A DNA stretch of 17,842 bases from Gulosibacter massiliensis (GTDB lineage Bacteria; Actinomycetota; Actinomycetes; Actinomycetales; Microbacteriaceae): the NCBI GenBank assembly GCA_945901035.1, contig CAMDKN010000004.1, positions 1-17,842 of the forward strand, read 5' to 3'. The notes beneath the pieces were generated by a model. That model was not told the DNA's origin. It saw nothing but the letters and a program-made list of their open reading frames with translations, and did not search any database. Below, one piece after another: positions 7,553 through 17,842 of this stretch (positions are counted from its first letter, which is position 1; every line of letters begins with the position of its first letter). The position numbers and the translations under genes were made by a program.

Positions 7553-7643
7553 AGCCCCTCGCGTGGCGCCACCCAGGCCAACTCCCCCAGGTCGGAAACG
7601 AAGCAAGGGTAACCCGGCTCTGGCGGGTGCGCGGGGGGTCTTT
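7553..7643 (+). ncRNA. ffs: Signal recognition particle 4.5S RNA (small bacterial SRP RNA)
   Basis: The conserved SRP RNA core GGTCGGAAACGAAGCA is at 7590-7605, giving the domain IV loop with a GAAA tetraloop closed by a G-C pair and the asymmetric-loop motif that binds Ffh. The RNA ends pair: 7554-7563 (GCCCCTCGCG) matches 7630-7639 (CGCGGGGGGT) with G-U pairs. A T-rich stretch (TCTTTT) follows. The roughly 90-base length is normal for the small type. With Ffh it targets nascent membrane and secreted proteins to the translocon. Location just upstream of dnaX is common in actinobacteria. The exact ends are estimated to within a few bases. Confidence 0.93.
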
Positions 7644-7644
7644 T
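7630..7644 (+). terminator. Terminator of the SRP RNA gene
   Basis: The 3' arm of the terminal SRP RNA stem (CGCGGGGGGT) runs directly into CTTTT, so the RNA's own closing helix plus this T-run form an intrinsic terminator. Confidence 0.6.
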
Positions 7645-7721
7645 CGCTTCCACCCATCGCGCTCGACCGGACGATATAGACCGTCTGCTCGCGCCGCCCA
7701 GAGAAAGTCGGTGGGTGCGGG

Positions 7722-7727
7722 TAATCT
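7722..7727 (+). promoter_or_regulatory. -10 element for a leaderless dnaX transcript
   Basis: TAATCT fits TANNNT and ends six bases before the GTG start of dnaX. The AAGGG directly abutting the GTG is too close to act as a normal ribosome-binding site. This makes leaderless initiation the better reading. TATAGA at 7675-7680 is an alternative upstream -10. Confidence 0.4.
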
Positions 7728-7733
7728 CAAGGG

Positions 7734-9542
7734 GTGGCAGTCGCTCTTTATCGTCGGTATCGACCGGAATCGTTCGATGAACTCATTGGACAATCCCAGG
7801 TCACGGACCCGTTGCGCGCCGCCCTCCGCCAAAACCGCGCGAATCATGCGTATCTGTTTTCAGGACCGCGCGGCTGCGGCAAGACGACGTCCGCTCGAAT
7901 CCTGGCTCGGTGCCTCAATTGTGCTGAAGGTCCGACTGACACCCCGTGCGGAAAGTGCGAAAGCTGCGTGGAATTGTCGCGAGACGGTTCGGGGTCGCTC
8001 GACGTCGTCGAAATCGACGCCGCGAGCCACAACGGGGTCGACGACGCACGCGAACTTCGCGAACGAGCCGGGTTTGCCCCCGCGCGCGACCGGTACAAGA
8101 TTTTCATCCTCGATGAAGCTCACATGGTCACCCAACAGGGATTCAATGCATTGCTCAAGATCGTCGAGGAACCGCCGGAGCACGTCAAGTTCATTTTCGC
8201 GACGACCGAGCCGGAAAAAGTGATTGGGACAATTCGCTCCCGCACGCATCACTACCCGTTCCGCCTTGTTCCCCCCGCGGTCATGCTCGACTACGTCGCG
8301 GAACTCTGTGTTCAGGAAAAAGTGACCGTGGAGGACGGCGTTCTGCCATTGGTTATTCGTGCCGGCGGGGGTTCGGTGCGCGACACGCTGTCGCTGCTCG
8401 ACCAAATCATCGCGGGTTCCGACAACGCGGTCGTCACCCGTGAGCGAACCAACAACCTCCTCGGCTACACCCCGGGGGAACTTCTCGACGAGAGCATCGA
8501 AGCAATCGGCCAGGCGGACGCCGCGCACGCCTTTTCCGCGATTGACCGCGTAATTCAAACCGGCAATGACCCCCGCCGTTTTGTCGAGGACGTCCTGGAA
8601 CGTTTCCGGGATCTCGTCATCGTGAACGCGACGGGAACCGGTGCTGCGGCGGTGCTGCGCGGTGTCCCGCAGGACGAGATTGTTCGGATGTCGGCTCTCG
8701 CCGAATTGTTCGGCGGTCCGGCACTCTCGAAAGCGGCCGATATTGTGAACGCCGCACTGACCGGAATGACCGGAACGACGCCTCCTCGAATTCACCTCGA
8801 ACTCATGGTCGCGCGATTGTTGACCGAGTTGTCGGACGGTCCAGCGGAAACTCGAGCCGTTGCTGCGCCGGTTGCTGCGCCGGTGGTTGCTGCACCCGTC
8901 GTGGCCGCTGACCCTACGCCGCCGACTCCCGTTGCCGCCGCAGGGTCACTTGCCGAGCTCGTAGAGGTTTGGCCCGCCATCTTGGAAGAACTTCAGTCCT
9001 CCAAAGGGTCGTGGCTGGTCATCAACTCCGCTCGCCCGGCGTCACTCGAGGGCGACGTTCTCACCCTCGAATTCGCCGATCAGCAGTGGGTCGAGCGCTT
9101 CAAAGAAAAATCCGAGAGCGGTCCGGCGGTTTACGAGGATTTGCGCGAGGCGATTGTCGGTGCCCTCGGGGTTCGATTGCGTTTCGTGCCGCGTGTGGGA
9201 ATGGCAGCCACCACCGCCACGCCGCCCGCTCCCGGCCCATCGCCCGCTCCGAGTGAAGCCGCGACTGCGGCGCCCACCCATTCCGAAACCGCAATTGCGG
9301 ACGATGCCCCCACGACGAAAATGGAACCGGTGATTCCCGTCGCGGGCACGACACCCGATACACCAGCGCAATCAATTCCGAAACCCGATGAAGAACAACG
9401 CGGCGAATCGGTGGTCCGCGATGTCTTGGGCGCAAAGTTGATTGCCACAATCGACGACGCAGCGGCACCCATCAGCCGAACCGCACCAGCAGAGGACGGC
9501 CTTGCCATCTTCGATGTCGACCCTGCACCCGAAAAAGACTGA
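7734..9542 (+). CDS. dnaX: DNA polymerase III subunits gamma/tau
   Basis: This 602-residue protein is the clamp-loader ATPase of the replicative DNA polymerase. The Walker A motif is GPRGCGKT (44-51), the four zinc-binding cysteines are Cys63, Cys72, Cys75 and Cys78, Walker B is ILDEAH (125-130), and the sensor-2 motif is GSVRD (213-217). The usual SRC arginine-finger motif reads SRT here (169-171). A Pro/Ala/Val-rich linker (about 374-404), built from imperfect GTTGCTGCGCCG repeats in the DNA, separates the clamp-loader part from a small folded tau-like domain (405-488). A second Pro/Ala/Thr-rich tail follows. I see no in-frame A AAA AAG slippery site, so a separate short gamma form by frameshift is not supported. 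The GTG start has a -10-like hexamer six bases upstream. recR follows two bases after the stop. Confidence 0.96.
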   Translation: MAVALYRRYRPESFDELIGQSQVTDPLRAALRQNRANHAYLFSGPRGCGKTTSARILARCLNCAEGPTDTPCGKCESCVELSRDGSGSLDVVEIDAASHNGVDDARELRERAGFAPARDRYKIFILDEAHMVTQQGFNALLKIVEEPPEHVKFIFATTEPEKVIGTIRSRTHHYPFRLVPPAVMLDYVAELCVQEKVTVEDGVLPLVIRAGGGSVRDTLSLLDQIIAGSDNAVVTRERTNNLLGYTPGELLDESIEAIGQADAAHAFSAIDRVIQTGNDPRRFVEDVLERFRDLVIVNATGTGAAAVLRGVPQDEIVRMSALAELFGGPALSKAADIVNAALTGMTGTTPPRIHLELMVARLLTELSDGPAETRAVAAPVAAPVVAAPVVAADPTPPTPVAAAGSLAELVEVWPAILEELQSSKGSWLVINSARPASLEGDVLTLEFADQQWVERFKEKSESGPAVYEDLREAIVGALGVRLRFVPRVGMAATTATPPAPGPSPAPSEAATAAPTHSETAIADDAPTTKMEPVIPVAGTTPDTPAQSIPKPDEEQRGESVVRDVLGAKLIATIDDAAAPISRTAPAEDGLAIFDVDPAPEKD

Positions 9543-9544
9543 CA

Positions 9545-10147
9545 ATGTACGAGGGAATTCTGCAGGAACTGATCGACGAATTTGGGCGTCTTCCCGGGAT
9601 CGGACCGAAATCGGCACAACGCATCGCGTTCCACATTATTCAAACCGAGTCCTTTGACCCGACTCGCTTAGCCGAGCTCTTGCACACGGTCCGCGCGAGC
9701 GTGCGGTTCTGCGCGGTCTGCGGAAACGTGTCGCAGGACGACGAGTGTGCGATCTGCCGGGACCCGCGACGTCGTCGGGACCAGATTTGTGTGGTCGAAG
9801 AGGCGAAAGACGTCGTCGCGATCGAACGCACACGTGAATTCGCGGGTCTGTATCACGTGCTGGGTGGCGCGATCAGCCCGATCGATGGCATCGGGCCCGA
9901 TCAGTTGCGCATTGCGCCTCTCCTCGAGCGATTGCGGGACACCTCGATTACGGAAATCATTTTGGCCATGGACCCGAACGTCGAAGGCGAAGCGACAGCG
10001 ACGTATCTGTCCCGTCTGATCGGGCCGCTGGGGATCATCGTTACTCGCCTTGCGAGCGGATTGCCGGTCGGTGGCGATCTCGAATACGCCGATGAAATAA
10101 CGCTGGGGCGCGCTCTTGAAGGTCGCACTCGAATCACCCAGAACTAA
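9545..10147 (+). CDS. recR: Recombination mediator protein RecR
   Basis: This is a 200-residue RecR of normal length, which acts with RecF/RecO to load RecA at gaps and breaks. Visible are the N-terminal helix-hairpin-helix ([17 protein letters not shown], about 14-30), a four-cysteine zinc finger (Cys56, Cys59, Cys68, Cys71), and a Toprim domain with VVEE (83-86) and [11 protein letters not shown] (141-151, including Asp143 and Glu148). The C-terminal [20 protein letters not shown] is characteristic. The ATG lies two bases after the dnaX stop, so the two are very likely co-transcribed and translationally coupled. The nucleoid protein gene ybaB/ebfC, often found between dnaX and recR, is absent. 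Confidence 0.97.
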   Translation: MYEGILQELIDEFGRLPGIGPKSAQRIAFHIIQTESFDPTRLAELLHTVRASVRFCAVCGNVSQDDECAICRDPRRRRDQICVVEEAKDVVAIERTREFAGLYHVLGGAISPIDGIGPDQLRIAPLLERLRDTSITEIILAMDPNVEGEATATYLSRLIGPLGIIVTRLASGLPVGGDLEYADEITLGRALEGRTRITQN

Positions 10148-10154
10148 ATTTCAC

Positions 10155-10160
10155 TAAGAT
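10155..10160 (+). promoter_or_regulatory. Candidate -10 element for lysC-asd
   Basis: TAAGAT, identical to the mqo -10 hexamer, lies in the 75-base gap between recR and lysC and would give a leader of about 55 bases. No good -35 is seen. Read-through from dnaX-recR is also possible. Confidence 0.3.
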
Positions 10161-10222
10161 TGGGCGGAACGGTGGGCAACGGCGCGACCACTGAGACTTG
10201 TCCTTCTACCGAGAGAAAATCC

Positions 10223-13322
<3,100 letters not shown>

Positions 13323-13328
13323 ATCGTC

Positions 13329-13334
13329 AGCCTA
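13329..13334 (-). promoter_or_regulatory. -10 element for the TauE/SafE permease gene
   Basis: TAGGCT on the minus strand fits TANNNT and ends six bases before the GTG start. Its -35 region would fall around the mqo start codon on the opposite strand, where no good hexamer is seen. Confidence 0.4.
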
Positions 13335-13344
13335 CTGGCGTGGA

Positions 13345-13350
13345 TAAGAT
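13345..13350 (+). promoter_or_regulatory. -10 element for a leaderless mqo transcript
   Basis: TAAGAT ends six bases before the mqo GTG. It is back to back with the permease -10 box, only ten bases away, so the two polymerases could not bind at the same time. GTGGATAA overlaps it (13340-13347). Confidence 0.5.
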
Positions 13351-13356
13351 GGACTC

Positions 13357-14826
13357 GTGACCAAGGTATTTGACGTCGTTCTCGTGGGTGGGGGCATCAT
13401 GAGTGCCACGCTCGGCTCGTTGCTTCGTCGGCTTGAACCAGACTGGTCAATCGCGCTGTTCGAGCGCGGGCACAGAATTGCGCCAGAGTCGACAGACCCC
13501 TGGAACAACGCGGGCACCGGCCACTCGGCGTTGTGCGAACTCAACTACACCCCCGAAGCGGCCGACGGTTCCGTCGCGGTGTCGAGCGCGGTTAAGGTCA
13601 ATGAAGAATTTCAGTTGTCCCGCGAATATTGGTCGGCACTGGTCGAAGACGGAACAATCCCTGATCCGCGGGCGTTTCTCGTCCCCGTTCCTCACATCGC
13701 GTTCGTCTGGGGTGCGGCGAATGTCGCCTATCTGAAGGCCCGACACGACGCGTTGAAGGACCACCCGTTGTTCCCCGGTTCCGAATTCACCGATGACCCG
13801 CGCGTGATTCATCAGTGGGCGCCTCTCGTGATGCCGGGACGGTCCAAGGACGAGCCCGTTGCGGCGACGCGGTTTCTCAATGGAACGGACATTAACTTCG
13901 GCGCCCTCACCACGATTTTGGTCGATTCCTTTGCTGGACCGAAAACCGATGTCCGCATCAACCATCCGGTGCAATCAATCCGGCGGCGCAAGGACGGTTT
14001 GTGGGCTGTCTCGGTTCGCAATCGAATCGGCGGCACCCCGGCGACCGTGCTCGCAAAGTTCGTTTTCGTCGGTGCAGGCGGTCATGCGCTCAATTTGCTG
14101 CAACGCGCGGGCATTCCCGAAATCCGCGGTTTCGCCGGCTTCCCGGTGTCGGGGCAGTTCTATCGATGTGACATCCCCGAGGTCGTTGCGCGACACAACG
14201 CGAAGGTCTACGGCAAGGCGGCGGTGGGCGCTCCGCCTATGTCGGTCCCTCACCTCGACACTCGGGTGGTCGACGGTCAGTCCAGCCTGTTGTTCGGCCC
14301 ATATGCGGGTTTCACCCCGAAGTTCTTGAAGGCCGGTTCGTGGTGGGACCTCCCGAGGTCGATTCGCCCCGGAAACCTCATCCCCATGTTGGCGGTGGCG
14401 GCGACCAATTTCGGACTCGTCAAATATCTCGCGACCGAGATTTTCGCGGGGCGCGCAAAGCGCCTGAACGCCCTTCGGGAGTATTTCCCGGACGCTAACC
14501 CCGCCGACTGGTATGGCTATTCCGCCGGACAGCGTGTTCAGGTGATCGCGAAAGACGACACCAAGGGCGGCGTGCTGAAGTTTGGTACCGAGGTCGTCGC
14601 CCACAAAGACGGATCAATCGCGGGATTGTTGGGCGCATCGCCCGGAGCATCGACATCGGTCGCCGCGATGCTCGACGTGCTCGCACGGTGTTTCCCCGCA
14701 CATCAGGGCGCCTGGGCGCCGAAATTGGCAAAGCTTGTTCCGTCGTACGGAAAGTCCCTGTCGACGGACGCGGCGGCCGCACGCACGTCGCTCAAGCGCA
14801 CAGCCGCCGTTCTCGGCATCCGTTAA
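13357..14826 (+). CDS. mqo: Malate:quinone oxidoreductase
   Basis: This 489-residue FAD-dependent peripheral membrane enzyme oxidises malate to oxaloacetate and passes electrons to the quinone pool, linking the TCA cycle to respiration. The FAD-binding Rossmann motif is DVVLVGGGIMSAT (6-18), and the family signature WNNAGTGHSALCELNYTPE is at 49-67. The C-terminal nucleotide-contact motif GASPGAS is at 426-432, and the length is normal for Mqo. In related actinobacteria such as C. glutamicum, Mqo is the main malate-oxidising enzyme. The GTG start lacks a Shine-Dalgarno sequence and is probably leaderless (TAAGAT six bases upstream). The stop overlaps the convergent FN3-protein gene by four bases. 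Confidence 0.96.
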   Translation: MTKVFDVVLVGGGIMSATLGSLLRRLEPDWSIALFERGHRIAPESTDPWNNAGTGHSALCELNYTPEAADGSVAVSSAVKVNEEFQLSREYWSALVEDGTIPDPRAFLVPVPHIAFVWGAANVAYLKARHDALKDHPLFPGSEFTDDPRVIHQWAPLVMPGRSKDEPVAATRFLNGTDINFGALTTILVDSFAGPKTDVRINHPVQSIRRRKDGLWAVSVRNRIGGTPATVLAKFVFVGAGGHALNLLQRAGIPEIRGFAGFPVSGQFYRCDIPEVVARHNAKVYGKAAVGAPPMSVPHLDTRVVDGQSSLLFGPYAGFTPKFLKAGSWWDLPRSIRPGNLIPMLAVAATNFGLVKYLATEIFAGRAKRLNALREYFPDANPADWYGYSAGQRVQVIAKDDTKGGVLKFGTEVVAHKDGSIAGLLGASPGASTSVAAMLDVLARCFPAHQGAWAPKLAKLVPSYGKSLSTDAAAARTSLKRTAAVLGIR

Positions 14827-17600
14827 CCCCGTAGAACGCGTATCGCCTCGGAGGGCGGGGACTCACCCGCACTGTTGACGGCAATCACGCGGACGTAGAG
14901 GTTTCCGCGTCGAGGTTTCCGCATTTCGATCTGCGCGATCGTCGAGGTGGTATCGGGCCATACCGTGAATTCCCGGTTCTTGTAACGGCTCACCTGCACG
15001 ATGTAATCGATGATCGGCGCGCCTCGCGGGTCTCTGATGGACCATCCCACGATCACCTTTTTCCGTTTGTCCGTGATGACGGTGACGTTGACGGGCGAAT
15101 CGGGGCGGCTCACGGTAGGTGGTGGGTCTACGACGGGTGGGTCTGCGACGGGTGGGTCTACGACGGGTGGTGAGACGGGTGTCCCAAACGATTGTGCAGA
15201 CGCGACGCCTTCGCCCACGGTGTTGATCGACGAGACCGTGACGCGGTGTTCGATGCCGTTGGTTAAACCCGCCACAGTTATGCGGGTGTCTGTCGCCGCG
15301 AATTCAGCAACAACCATCGCCTCGTGCCAGATTCGAACGCGATATCCCGTGACGGCGTCTCCGCCGTGGTTCAATGGCGGCGACCATTCAAGGGACAACC
15401 CGCCGTCCGTTGCCACCACACTCAGAATGTTTGGCGCATCGGGAATCGTCGCGGGAGTCACCTCTGCGGGTTCCGATTCGATGCTTTCCCCGACCGAATT
15501 AACCGCACTGACCGTGACGGCGTAGGTCGCGCCGTTGTCAAGCCCGTGAATGGCGAACGGCGATCCCGTCGAGACAAGGTTCGTCGGGTTGTCGCCCGCT
15601 TTGCGGAGGGTGATTCGGTAGGAGGTGATGGCGTCTCCTCCGTCGTCGGCGGAGGGTTCCCAGGAGACGATGGTCCCTGCGTTGCCCCGTTGCGCGATAA
15701 TCGCCACTGGCGCACCGGGAATCGTCGCCGGCGTGAAGCGCATGCTGGCCGACGGGGCACTCGTTCCGACGCTGTTTTCGGCGACAATGACGACGTCGTA
15801 GGCACGTCCGTTCACCAGACCATTCACGGTGATGGACGTGTCGCTCGTTGTCGATTCTGACACGAGGTTCGTGCCTTGGAGGACTCGGACCAGGTAGGAC
15901 ACGACACGGTCGCCACCGTCATCTGATGGTGGATCCCAGGCAATGACGGCCCCCTGGCTCATCCGTCGAACTGATTCGATGTGAGGCGCGTGGGGCGTCG
16001 TCGCGGGTGTCACCGCAGCGCTCGGATCGGAGGGTTGTGAATAGCCCACCGAATTGTGTGCAACGACGCTCACGGTTTGGGCATTGCCATTGGTCAATCC
16101 CGAAATTGTGCAGGTGTGCGTGACCGACTCGCAAGTCCGTCCGCTGGGTGACGCCGTCGCGCGGAATCCGATAATCGGCGAACCACCGCTGTCGCGGGGT
16201 GTCCACGAAACCGCGATAGCCGAGTTTCCCCGGGTGGTCTGCAACATCGTTGGTGCCTCGGGGACGGTTCGCGGCGTCCCGGCCGAGTTCGCTGCCCTGC
16301 TGACTCCCGCCGCGGATCGCGCGGTGACCGAGATTGTGTAGGAGGTTCCGTTTCGAAGACCACGGATCGTGCACGCCGATCCGGTTGACGTGCACGACGC
16401 GGTGGAAGCGCCAGCGGTGGCGGTGGCGGTGTAGTCGAGAATCGGTTCGAATGACCCGCCGGAACTCCACGACACAGTGAGTGATGAATCCGAGTGGTTA
16501 ACGCCGATGATTACGGGGGCGTTTGGTTCGGGGGCAACGGTGAACGTCTCCACACCGCGTGTGCTCCCGAACCCCGCGGCGAGGGTTCGTCCGAACAACA
16601 GCAACGACCTGACCGAGGAACCAGCGCTGAGTTGTGTGGTGCCCATGCGGCTCAAATCGCTGGCGCGAAACGAGGCGATCCTCGGCCCTGCTGCACTGTC
16701 GGTTGTGGCGTATAGCGTGCCGGTTGATTCGTCGAAGGCAAGATTACGAGCCCCCGCCTCTCCCGCGTTCAAGGTGGCGAAGCCGACGACGGTTCGGGTG
16801 GGGATATCAATCGCCGTGATTCGACCCGGGGTCGCATTGGTACCGAGGTAGGCGGTGTTGCCTACGACCATTGGATCCAGAAGCGTCGGCGTGCCCACCG
16901 CGAGTGCATACACATTCCCGACAACGAGTCGGTTCCGACTCACGGAGACCAATTTGACGGGATTTGTGTTGACCGCCGCCAGCACATCGTTGTCGCCGGG
17001 GATGAGGGCCGTGATTTCCTTGAGTCCCGCGCCCAGCTTGGAACTGAATTCCAACGAACCCGTGGCTGACTCGAACTTCATAACCTTGGCTGGATTCTCG
17101 TTGGTGCCGATGATGTAGGAATTGCCCATGGTGTTGAACATCAACGCCTGAATATTGTTTTCATCGGCCTCCAGTGTCCGGGTGGCTATTCGAGTCCCGG
17201 TGGCCAAATCAAAGGTGATGATTCGGTTGCCGGCACCCGCGCGGCGTGCGCTGAAAATCGCCAAATTGGATAGTGGTGAATAGGACGCAGCAATCGATCC
17301 TTGGTCCCCCGTGGAGATTTCTTTCGTGACGAATTGGAGTGTGTTTCGATTTCTCGAAATCAAGGTTCCCACGGACGACCCTGTCGTGCCGTAGGCCCAT
17401 TCCGTTCCTGTGGCGTCGACCACCCAGGGTGAGTCGATGATGATTCCCGTTGGAGCGCCGGTTGCCGTCAGGCTGCCGGGAGACGCGATTGTGGCGTGTG
17501 CATGATGCGCCGGCCACAGTGGCAAACTCAGCGACGAGGCGATTATGATCAGAATTTCGCCGATTAAAATGAGGCTCTGGCGGGTTTTTGAATGTGTCAT
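14823..17600 (-). CDS. Secreted beta-propeller-like protein with six fibronectin type III domains
   Basis: This 925-residue exoprotein begins with a signal peptide (Lys/Arg start, hydrophobic core 9-29, likely cut after AHHAHA at 36). Residues 45-355 contain repeated beta-strand blades (for example GRITAIDIPTRTVVGFATL and NLAFDESTGTLYATT) resembling a WD40/YVTN-type propeller. Six FN3 domains follow, starting near 358, 447, 536, 628, 720 and 832. FN3-1 and FN3-2 each carry a close cysteine pair (Cys403/Cys410, Cys490/Cys497) that could form a disulfide. A VVDPP repeat linker (811-828) separates FN3-5 from FN3-6. There is no LPXTG or C-terminal membrane anchor, so it is released or held non-covalently. 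The frame is open for 70 codons further upstream, but I chose the ATG at 17600 because it begins the signal peptide and avoids the dtxR gene. Function is unknown; adhesion or polymer binding is a guess. Confidence 0.88.
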   Translation of the reverse strand: MTHSKTRQSLILIGEILIIIASSLSLPLWPAHHAHATIASPGSLTATGAPTGIIIDSPWVVDATGTEWAYGTTGSSVGTLISRNRNTLQFVTKEISTGDQGSIAASYSPLSNLAIFSARRAGAGNRIITFDLATGTRIATRTLEADENNIQALMFNTMGNSYIIGTNENPAKVMKFESATGSLEFSSKLGAGLKEITALIPGDNDVLAAVNTNPVKLVSVSRNRLVVGNVYALAVGTPTLLDPMVVGNTAYLGTNATPGRITAIDIPTRTVVGFATLNAGEAGARNLAFDESTGTLYATTDSAAGPRIASFRASDLSRMGTTQLSAGSSVRSLLLFGRTLAAGFGSTRGVETFTVAPEPNAPVIIGVNHSDSSLTVSWSSGGSFEPILDYTATATAGASTASCTSTGSACTIRGLRNGTSYTISVTARSAAGVSRAANSAGTPRTVPEAPTMLQTTRGNSAIAVSWTPRDSGGSPIIGFRATASPSGRTCESVTHTCTISGLTNGNAQTVSVVAHNSVGYSQPSDPSAAVTPATTPHAPHIESVRRMSQGAVIAWDPPSDDGGDRVVSYLVRVLQGTNLVSESTTSDTSITVNGLVNGRAYDVVIVAENSVGTSAPSASMRFTPATIPGAPVAIIAQRGNAGTIVSWEPSADDGGDAITSYRITLRKAGDNPTNLVSTGSPFAIHGLDNGATYAVTVSAVNSVGESIESEPAEVTPATIPDAPNILSVVATDGGLSLEWSPPLNHGGDAVTGYRVRIWHEAMVVAEFAATDTRITVAGLTNGIEHRVTVSSINTVGEGVASAQSFGTPVSPPVVDPPVADPPVVDPPPTVSRPDSPVNVTVITDKRKKVIVGWSIRDPRGAPIIDYIVQVSRYKNREFTVWPDTTSTIAQIEMRKPRRGNLYVRVIAVNSAGESPPSEAIRVLRG
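15120..15170. repeat. Tandem 15-base repeat encoding the VVDPP linker
   Basis: Three 15-base units (15120-15134, 15135-15149, 15150-15164) of the form GGGTGGGTCTACGAC, plus a partial fourth, lie inside the FN3-protein gene. They encode VVDPP-VADPP-VVDPP on the minus strand. Units differ at only one or two bases, which suggests recent duplication and possible copy-number variation without loss of frame. Confidence 0.85.
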
Positions 17601-17640
17601 GGGAAATAACTCACCACTCCACAAATCTTCGTGCGCCGAA

Positions 17641-17649
17641 TTATCCACA
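17641..17649 (+). other. DnaA-box-like 9-mer
   Basis: TTATCCACA is a perfect match to the classical E. coli DnaA box. It overlaps the -10 box of the FN3-protein promoter (the complement reads TGTGGATAA). It is a single site, not an origin cluster, and may be coincidental. Confidence 0.3.
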
Positions 17650-17657
17650 GCGGGCGG

Positions 17658-17663
17658 TAATTT
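17658..17663 (+). promoter_or_regulatory. Weak -10 candidate for the dtxR-family gene
   Basis: TAATTT fits TANNNT and would start transcription near 17670, leaving a short leader that still contains GGAGG. It lies within the spacer of the opposing FN3-protein promoter. No -35 box is visible. Confidence 0.25.
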
Positions 17664-17681
17664 TGTCGAAGGAGGGTTGAC

Positions 17682-17842
17682 ATGTCCGATCTGATTGACA
17701 CGACCGAGATGTATCTCAAGGTCGTCTTCGAGTTGGAAGAACAGCGCCAACCCGCTCTGCGGGCGCGACTTGCCGAGCGCCTCGACCAAGCGATGCCGTC
17801 GGTGTCCCAAACTGTGGCCCGATTGGAACGGGATGGGCTGTT
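17682..17842 (+). CDS. ideR: DtxR/IdeR-family metal-dependent repressor, N-terminal fragment
   Basis: Only the first 53 complete codons are in the window; the gene continues past the end. The protein opens with [10 protein letters not shown] (4-13), followed by [20 protein letters not shown] (26-45) and ARLERDGL (46-53), nearly the same as the winged helix-turn-helix of DtxR/IdeR, including metal-ligand Met10 at the same number as in DtxR. These proteins repress iron-uptake genes with Fe(II) bound, or manganese genes in the MntR branch. The closeness to the DtxR/IdeR N-terminus favours the iron branch, but the remaining ligands are outside the window. The ATG has the best ribosome-binding site here, AAGGAGG with a six-base spacer. 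It is divergent from the FN3-protein gene. Confidence 0.9.
   Translation, partial: MSDLIDTTEMYLKVVFELEEQRQPALRARLAERLDQAMPSVSQTVARLERDGL

Larger units (their letters stand above)
17640..17669 (-). promoter_or_regulatory. Promoter of the FN3-protein gene
   Basis: On the minus strand, TCGACA (17669-17664, five of six -35 consensus bases), an 18-base spacer and GATAAT (17645-17640, five of six -10 bases) form the best-matching sigma70-type promoter in the window. Transcription would start near 17633, giving a leader of about 33 bases with GGTGAG before the ATG. Confidence 0.6.

Noticed and set aside
7502..7657. Upstream in-frame extension of the pirin gene (52 extra residues).
   Set aside because: It runs through the SRP RNA gene on the other strand, has no resemblance to pirin, and the 7501 start gives the normal family length.
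7664..7690. Palindrome-like GACG...CGTC around GATATAGAC between the SRP RNA gene and dnaX.
   Set aside because: The matching arms are only four bases and are not part of any recognisable operator or hairpin.
9102..9110. AAAGAAAAA in dnaX as a programmed frameshift site for a short gamma subunit.
   Set aside because: It lacks the A AAA AAG heptamer, and no stop-proximal hairpin or upstream stimulator is evident. The A5 run at 9532-9536 is at the very end of the gene and would serve no purpose.
10148..10222. Lysine riboswitch or attenuator upstream of lysC.
   Set aside because: The gap is 75 bases, too short for a lysine riboswitch, and no lysine-rich leader peptide or terminator hairpin is visible.
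10160..10222. Upstream GTG start for lysC adding 21 residues.
   Set aside because: It lacks a ribosome-binding site and the added residues do not match aspartokinase N-termini. The 10223 start has GAGAG at good spacing and the correct family length.
17601..17810. Seventy extra N-terminal codons of the FN3-protein reading frame.
   Set aside because: They precede a clear signal peptide that must be N-terminal, and they overlap the start of the dtxR-family gene.

Overview
The window reads as a piece of an actinobacterial chromosome, most likely Microbacteriaceae or a close relative in Micrococcales. G+C is high (roughly 60 % by eye) and coding is dense with GTG and TTG starts. There is a start of a DtxR/IdeR-type regulator whose N-terminus matches the corynebacterial/mycobacterial family, an actinobacterial-type three-cysteine arsenate reductase, a menaquinone-linked type of malate dehydrogenase (Mqo), and a lysC with an internal beta-subunit start as in Corynebacterium. 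The family-level placement is inference; no 16S or other marker is present.

Layout. 1-2100: an amidase-signature enzyme with a C-terminal extension. 2097-3126: a DUF3817-type membrane protein (minus) diverging from an arsenate reductase (plus). 3193-6615: an MMPL/RND-type transporter (minus) diverging from a TetR regulator (plus), with two CTAG-centred operator-like sites placed in the transporter's promoter. 6641-7501: a pirin (minus). 7553-7643: the 4.5S/SRP RNA gene, not a protein gene. 7734-12531: a same-strand housekeeping run dnaX, recR, lysC, asd (DNA replication and repair, then the first two steps of the aspartate pathway). 12528-14826: a TauE/SafE permease (minus) diverging from mqo (plus). 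14823-17600: a 925-residue secreted protein (minus) with a beta-propeller-like N-terminal half and six fibronectin type III domains. 17682 to the window end: the first 53 complete codons of a DtxR/IdeR-family metalloregulator (plus).

How the parts work together. The clearest regulatory unit is the TetR/MMPL pair. LysC and Asd form one pathway and overlap by one base. dnaX and recR form a replication/repair pair without the usual ybaB/ebfC between them. The remaining genes look like independent single units.

Two layout habits recur. Three tail-to-tail gene pairs overlap by exactly four bases at their stop codons. Five genes with GTG starts (tetR, pirin, dnaX, tauE, mqo) have a -10-like hexamer exactly six bases before the start codon, which suggests leaderless mRNAs.

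I see no CRISPR array, tRNA, insertion sequence, phage gene or recognisable defence system. Most of the window is ordinary core genome. The items most worth checking are the TetR/MMPL operators, the leaderless-start pattern, the convergent stop overlaps, and the uncharacterised propeller-FN3 exoprotein.
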